This document shows positions 58,739-64,000 of a stretch of DNA of 64,000 nt, one piece after another; within the stretch, counting starts at the first letter, position 1, and every line of letters begins with the position of its first letter. The notes beneath the pieces were generated by a model. The model did no database searches. It worked only from the letters and a program-made list of their open reading frames with translations, and was not told the origin of the DNA. This DNA is from Calamus simplicifolius (taxonomy: Eukaryota; Streptophyta; Magnoliopsida; Arecales; Arecaceae), in assembly GCA_900491605.1 (NCBI GenBank), contig UESW01004240.1, positions 228,349 through 292,348 of the forward strand. Direction: 5' to 3'. A program made the position numbers and the translations under genes.

Positions 58739-59840
58739 TGTTGACGCCAGATCACCGCCCTCGAGCGTCCGCGAGCGTCCGATCGCCTCCTTCAGCGAGC
58801 TTCTCGCGTCTGCAAGCCTGCAAACAAGTCTCGGGGGCCGAAGATTCCGGCGGGGACCCTCCGACGCTCAAATCAGTGCTCTGGGCAACGACCGTGAGCT
58901 TGAGAAAGCTCGAAAGAGAGAAGAAGAGAGGGGCATAGAGCCGTACTCTCTGTGGAAAGAATGAGCGTAAAGAGTGTAGTGAGTTTAGTTACCTGTTCGG
59001 GGTCCCTCTTACCCTTTTTATAGATGCCTGGAGTCTGTGGGCTTGAGGCGTTATCACTTGTCAGAATATTAATTGATGGCAGCACAGTGGAGCTTACTTC
59101 CATATGACGTGTCAAGCTGCAGGCCGTGTCCTGTCAGAGTAGGTGGTTGCAGGGCATGGCCGATCGTTACGGCGCCTGCTAGATATGTCCCCTACGTCAC
59201 CTTTTTGGTTGTCCTATGTGGACAGTAATGGGTGATAAAGTTAGTCGTGTGGGTCCTAAGGTACAGTCGTTTGGGGGGGGGAAGGATGATGTTGAGTTGA
59301 AGCCAACAATCCCTCGTAGAACATTGATTATAGAGTGCTTGTGTGGCATCATTCATGCCCTCTGATGAGTTTCAGAAAAGACCGATGGTGAACACTTGCA
59401 TGGCACTGTTCACGTACGAGGCTCTGTTCACTTGCATGGCACTGTTTACGGCCGGAGGGAGCTTGGCAGTTGCAGGGAGGCCAAGTGAGAGTTGAGACCG
59501 AGAGGAGCAACGTGGCAGCCATAAATGCCTTTATATAGGGAGAGAGTAAGGCAATAAATGCCTTGGAACAATTGTATGCACGTTGGCCTTAGAGGTCTCT
59601 CGGCCTTGGAGGTATCGGCATTGAAGGTCTCGGCCTTGGAGGTCTCGGCCTTGGAGGTGTCAACCTTGGAGGTGTCGGCCTTAGAGGTATCGGCCTTTGA
59701 GGTGTCAACCTTGGAGGTGTCGGCCTTAGAGATTGGGTTCGGTGGTCGGATGAGAGCAACGTGGCAGCCATAAATGCCTTTAATAAGGCAATAAATGCCT
59801 TAGAGTAATTGGGTGTACGTGGCTTTATGAGGCCATAAAT
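58739..59840 (-). repeat. 3' LTR (shared part) of the non-autonomous element
   Basis: Homologous to 62668-63720. A TATA-like CTATATAAAGG on the - strand at about 59529-59539 is conserved in the other copy (about 63471-63481). Contains a variable 15-bp minisatellite at about 59586-59735. Confidence 0.82.
59586..59735. repeat. 15-bp minisatellite in the LTR
   Basis: About ten units of GGCCTTGGAGGTGTC with variants. The other LTR has fewer units (about 63526-63610). Confidence 0.85.
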
Positions 59841-60352
59841 TCTGGTGTGAGAGATATACCGTGGCCGAAAGGGGCTCCGTCAGTTTCCTTCCTTCACGAT
59901 TCTCTAATGGCGTGATCAGCCACATCAAATGCCCCCTTGCCCTTGAGACAAAGCGGGCCCACCCCAGCAAGGCGAAAGGGGCGTCACCTCCCAAGTGGCT
60001 GATACTCGCCTGACTTTAGGCCTTTAACTTTTGACATGAAGTTTGGATGTGGGTCCCCATCCACATGCTGTTGAGGCAAAGAGCCAATGAAGCCACAATG
60101 ATGCTCCTGAGACAAAGGGAGCCGTTTAGGCTGCAATAATGCCGTAGAGGCAGAGATCAAGCTGCTGAGGCTGTAATAAGGCCGTTGAGGCTAAAATAAG
60201 ATGGCCGAAGCAGAAATAAAGCCACGGAGGCTGCAATAAATTGCCTCTGTATATTTGATATCGACGTTGGAGTCACTTTTTGGCTTTTGATGCTGGTCTC
60301 AGGCTTGAGTGTCGATGGTTCATCAGGCTTTGAGTGCCGGCTGAGTCGAGCT

Positions 60353-61400
60353 TGTTGTTGAGAGCCGATGGTTCGTCGCTCTGCCAGTGGTACTCGAGCT
60401 TATGGTACCGGCGCTTGGGGCCGGCCGAGGCCTTCCCTGCTGGACCCGAGCTTATGGTGCCGGCGCTTGGGGCCGACCGAGGCCTTTCCTGTTGGACCCG
60501 GGCTTTTTGTGCTGACCGGGGTCAGGCTTTAGTTGTTGAGAGCCGATGGTACATCGCTCCGCCAGTGGTACACTAGGCTTCATGCCTGGCTGGCCCAGGG
60601 CTTTTTGTACCGACCGAGGTCGGGCTTTAGTTGTTGAGAGCTGATGGTACATCGCTCTGCTAGTGGTACACTGGGCTTCATGCCTGACTGGCCCATGGCT
60701 TTTTGTGCCGACCGGGGTCGGGCTTTAGTTGTTGAGAGCCGATGGTACATCGCTCTGCAGTGGTACACTGGGCTTCGTGCCTGGCTGGCTCAGGGCTTTT
60801 TGTGCCGACCAGGGTCGGGCTTTAGTTGTTGAGAGCCGATGGTACATCGCTCTGCTAGTGGTACACTGGGCTTTGTGCCTGGCTGGCCCAGGGCTTTTTG
60901 TGCCAACCGGGGTCGGGCTTTAGTTGTTGAGAGCTGATGGTACATCGCTCTGCCAGTGGTACATTGGGCTTCGTGCCTAGCTGGCCCAGGGCTTTTTATG
61001 CCGACCGAGGTCGGGCTTTAGTTGTTGAGAGCCGATGGTACATCGCTCCGCCAGTGGTACACTGGGCTTCGTGCCTGGCTAGCCCAGGGCTTTTTGTGCC
61101 GACCGGGGTCGGGCTTTAGTTGTTGAGAGCCGATGGTACATCTCTCTGCCAGTGGTACACTAGGCTTCGTGCCTGGCTGGCCCAGGGCTTTTTGTGCCGA
61201 CCAAGGTCGGGCTTTAGTTGTTGAGAGCTGATGGTATATCGCTCTGCCAGTGGTACACTGGGCTTCGTGCCTTGCTGGCCCAGGGCTTTTTGTGCCGACG
61301 GGGTCGAGCTTTAGTTGTTGAGAGCCGATGGTACATCGCTCTGCTAGTGGTACACTGGGCTTCGTGCCTAGCTGGCCCAGGGCTTTTTGGACGCCAAAGC
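60353..61400. repeat. 98-bp tandem array, about ten units
   Basis: TTGTTGAGAG recurs at 60353, 60533, 60631, 60729, 60826, 60924, 61022, 61120, 61218 and 61315, giving a 97-98 bp period after one longer first unit. Each unit has GATGGTACATCGCTC, TGGTACACTGGGCTT and an internal inverted pair GCCGACC...GGTCGGGC. Units differ by a few bases. It lies in the interior of the LTR element. Confidence 0.93.
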
Positions 61401-62396
61401 GAGGTTGGCCTTGGATGTTGATGCAAGGTAGATCTTCCCTGCATGACATTTTTAAGTATTAATGAAAGAAAACTGTCTTAAGTGCAATGTACTTAGCTCT
61501 TGTAGCTCCCATGTTTTTCTTTTGCGGGTTTGAGCACTTTCGTCCGCTGGTGACCTGTCCCCCAGGAAATCATGTTAGTTGGATTGGAGGTGTCGTTGCC
61601 CTTACTTGGGCCTTCCCTCGCATTGGAGGACAGGACGAGATGTCTGTGGCCGGAAGAAGCTAGAAACCAGGACAAAGCTGGAGTCCATTGAGGAAAGCCT
61701 CGACAGTTGGCGGTCATTGAAGATGAATGGCTGGAAGAGTCCATCGAGGGCGTTGCTGAGAGTAAAAAGGTCGGTGGAGTTGCTGGGAGGGCTCTTTGCC
61801 TAGCTTTTTCTTTGAAGAGATTGATTGCCCTCGGTGCTGAAGCTTAAGAGCAGCTAAAACGAAATCCGTAAAAGGTCATGGGCTTGGTTTGGCTTTTGGG
61901 TGTAACAGAGAGAAGAGAGAGAGGAAAGTTGGAGTCACCAGTCAAAGCCTTTTGTCCTCATCTTCCTCCTTGCATTAATTGCAATAAGACCTCTCGGCTT
62001 GCTACCATCAGAAATTAAAATGCCCATAAATGCTTGAGGTGACGGATAATGTCTCAAGTCCATCCCTTTTGGAAACTATTCTGCTACCCATGTTGCAGTC
62101 CACCTCTGGCCGATTGTTGAGCCTTTGAGTGAGCTCTTCCAGCCGCCGGTGTTGTTCATCCAGATGCTTCCTCATCTAAGCACCAGATGATTAAGGGGTG
62201 GAGTGGCTGCTTGAGCGGGAGGTAGGAGACCATAGTCTCTTTAAAGCTTCACAATGGTGGTGCTTAGATGGCGCATGATAGTGATAACTTCTCCCTGAAG
62301 AGATTTTCTGCAGATGAATCGTTGACTAACGGGTGCAGCTATCACGAGCGATGTGAGAAGCTTGGGCTGCTGCTGAGTGGCCACCGAACGTTGCTT

Positions 62397-62579
62397 CTAC
62401 AGTTCATGAACTGCTGCATTCAAGGCTTGAACTTGTTGATTGAAGATGGCAAGCTGGTTAATTAGAGCAGCTAAGGTTGGTGGTGAAGGAGCAGAGAGGG
62501 TGGCCTTTTGCTGCCTAGTGCGATGTGGATGCCCCCAAGCACGATTGGTGAGAACCTTAGGCATGCGCATCACCACCAT
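62397..62579 (-). pseudogene. Possible gag N-terminus of the LTR element
   Basis: On the - strand, about 60 codons start just inside the element, with a Pro/Ser stretch and a Leu/Ala/Gln-rich helix (LAALINQLAIFNQQVQALNA), followed by a stop and more Gln-rich sequence. Position and style fit the start of a gypsy gag, but no known domain can be assigned. Confidence 0.35.
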
Positions 62580-62649
62580 AGCTATCTTAGAGGGGATGGA
62601 GACTTATAGCTCAAGGAGACAGAGCTTTCTTTCCTTCAGCGCGTCCCCC

Positions 62650-62667
62650 CTTCCTGGCGCGCCAATC
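62650..62667 (-). other. Gypsy-type primer-binding site
   Basis: The - strand reads GATTGGCGCGCCAGGAAG directly after the 5' LTR; TTGGCGCGCCAGG is a recurrent primer-binding site in plant gypsy elements. It sets the orientation. Confidence 0.65.
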
Positions 62668-63720
62668 TGTTGATGCCAGATCACCACCCTCGAGCGTCTG
62701 CGAGCATCCGGTCGCCTCCTCCAGCGAGCTCCTCGCGCCTGTGGGCCTGCAAACAAGTCCCGAGGGCCAGAGATTCCAACGGGGACCCTCCGACGCTCAA
62801 GTCAGTGCTCTGGACAACGGCCGTGAGCTTAAGGAAGCTCGATAGAGGAAAGAAGAGAGGGGCATAGAGTCGTGCTCTCTGTGGGAAAGAATGAGCGTAA
62901 AGAGTGTAGTGAGTGTAGTGAGTTCAGTTACCTGTTCGGGGTCCCTCTTACCCTTTTTATAGATGCCTGGAGTCTGTGGGCTTGAGACGTTATCACTTGT
63001 CAAAACATTAATTGATGGCAGCACAGTGGAGCTTACCTCCATATGACATGTCAAGCTGCATACCGTGTCCTATCAGAGTAGGTGGTTGCAGGGCATGGCC
63101 GATTGTTACAGCGCCTGCTAGATATGTCCCCTACGCCACCTTTTTGGTTGTCCTATGCGGACAGTAATAGGTGATAAAGTTAGTCGTGTGGGTCCCAAGG
63201 TACAGCCGTTGGGGGTGGGAGGAAGGATGATGTTGAGTTGAAGCCAACTGTCCCTCGTAGAACATTGATTATAGAGTGCTTGTGTGGCACCATTCATGCC
63301 CTCTGATGAGTTTCAGAAAAGACCGATGGTGAACACTTGCATGGCTCTGTTCACGTACGAGGCTCTGTTCACTTGCATGGCACTGTTCACGACCAGAGGG
63401 AGCTTGGCAGTTGAAGGTCCGAGGCCAAGCGAGAGTTGAGACCGAGAGGAGCAACGTGGCAGCCATAAATGCCTTTATATAGGGAGAGAGTAAGGCAATA
63501 AATGCCTTGAGCAATTGTATGCACGTTGGCCTTGGAGGTGTCGTATCGTTCTTTGAGGTGTCGGCCTTAAAGGTGCCGGCCTTAGAGGTGTCGGCCTTTG
63601 AGGTATCGGAGGTTGGATTCGATGGTCGGAAGAGATCAACGTGGCAGCCATAAATGCCTTTAATAAGGCAATAAATGCCTTAAAGTAATTGGGTGTACGT
63701 GGCTTTATGAGGCCATAAAT
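62668..63720 (-). repeat. 5' LTR (shared part) of the non-autonomous element
   Basis: Homologous to 58739-59840, with substitutions, small indels and a shorter 15-bp minisatellite. Followed on the - strand by the primer-binding site at 62667-62650. Confidence 0.82.
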
Positions 63721-63750
63721 GCCCTGGACAATTATAGCATCATGAATACG

Positions 63751-64000
63751 TTTATCACATAAGACCTACACAGTATGGTTAGCTCTATATTTTTTTCCCC
63801 TTCCTTTTTGAGTAAATGTAGCAGCTTTCAGGTAATCACAATTAGACTTTGTAGATGCAAAATTTTCTAGACAAATGACTTGATTAGCTTTCTAGGAATG
63901 ACCCTGGTTTGAATGAGGTCATATATTTAAATTCTTGTAGTAGTAGAGATCCTTGGACAATTATCAGCCACCTAGATAGTTCAGAAGCATCAGTAAACTT
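63751..64000. other. Right edge, nothing recognised
   Basis: AT-rich sequence without coding or repeat signals that I can name. Confidence 0.4.

Larger units (their letters stand above)
58739..63750 (-). mobile_element. Non-autonomous LTR retrotransposon with internal satellite
   Basis: Two long direct repeats, 58739-59840 and 62668-63720, share sequence from TGTTGACGCCAGATCACC to GGCTTTATGAGGCCATAAAT. On the - strand, the bases after the right repeat read GATTGGCGCGCCAGGAAG (62667-62650), a typical plant gypsy primer-binding site. So the element runs in minus orientation and the right repeat is the 5' LTR. The interior (about 2.8 kb) has no pol, only a possible gag start and a 98-bp tandem array. 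The outer LTR ends are unclear: the copies diverge after 59840 and 63720, and I found no target duplication. Confidence 0.78.

Noticed and set aside
59558..59773. Open frame with a repeated LEVSA-type pattern
   Set aside because: It is the translation of the 15-bp minisatellite within an LTR.
60353..61400. CRISPR-like regular repeats
   Set aside because: The 98-bp units are contiguous tandem repeats without distinct spacers, in a plant retrotransposon.
60334..61449. Repeated open frames on both strands in the 98-bp array
   Set aside because: They arise from the periodic DNA, shift frame between units and have no domain resemblance.

Overview
The window is nuclear DNA of a flowering plant. 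It has two large intron-rich genes of plant-typical families, separated and invaded by LTR retrotransposons, LINEs and hAT-type DNA transposons. The repeat style suggests a non-grass monocot, possibly a palm, but that is an impression I cannot verify here. There is no bacterial, organellar or viral gene organisation, no CRISPR array and no tRNA or rRNA gene that I could recognise.

Layout. (1) 1-17697, + strand: the 3' two thirds of a NERD / zinc finger CCCH 44-type gene (SWIB, Plus-3, GYF, GW repeats, C-terminal CCCH finger). Eight coding exons are visible; the PHD-finger part lies left of the window. One 5.7-kb intron has AT-AC ends with textbook U12 signals and has collected a three-copy tandem duplication and a nested pair of hAT elements. 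(2) 17698-22544: 3' flank, AT-rich spacer, and an orphan promoter/5'-UTR-like block at about 20475-20781 with no recognised downstream gene. (3) 22545-34210: a LINE/RTE remnant split by an 11.5-kb Ty1/copia element in minus orientation, itself interrupted inside gag by a solo LTR of a related family. (4) 34885-40673: a decayed L1-type LINE with poly(A) and a 10-bp target-site duplication. (5) 41177-41431: a WD40-like fragment. (6) 57772-42571, - strand: a TMCO4-like (DUF726) alpha/beta-hydrolase membrane protein gene with 15 coding exons, complete in the window; its third intron holds an RTE LINE. (7) 58739 to about 63750: a non-autonomous LTR retrotransposon with two roughly 1.1-kb LTRs and an array of 98-bp units.

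The two genes have unrelated roles: NERD-type proteins act in chromatin and small-RNA-linked silencing, while TMCO4-type proteins are predicted membrane hydrolases. Nothing suggests an operon-like system.

Both genes are well preserved but carry three single-base deficits, each in a homopolymer (G at 16187-16190, G at 17359-17360, A on the - strand at 42781-42783). Adding one base at each site gives an uninterrupted family-like frame with consistent splice phases. This pattern fits sequencing or assembly error better than gene decay, but must be checked. Exon coordinates come from splice signals, reading phase and remembered family conservation, without alignment tools. I did not find a clear new biological system; the best leads are the AT-AC intron, the altered GYF motif beside retained GW repeats, and the layered transposon insertions.
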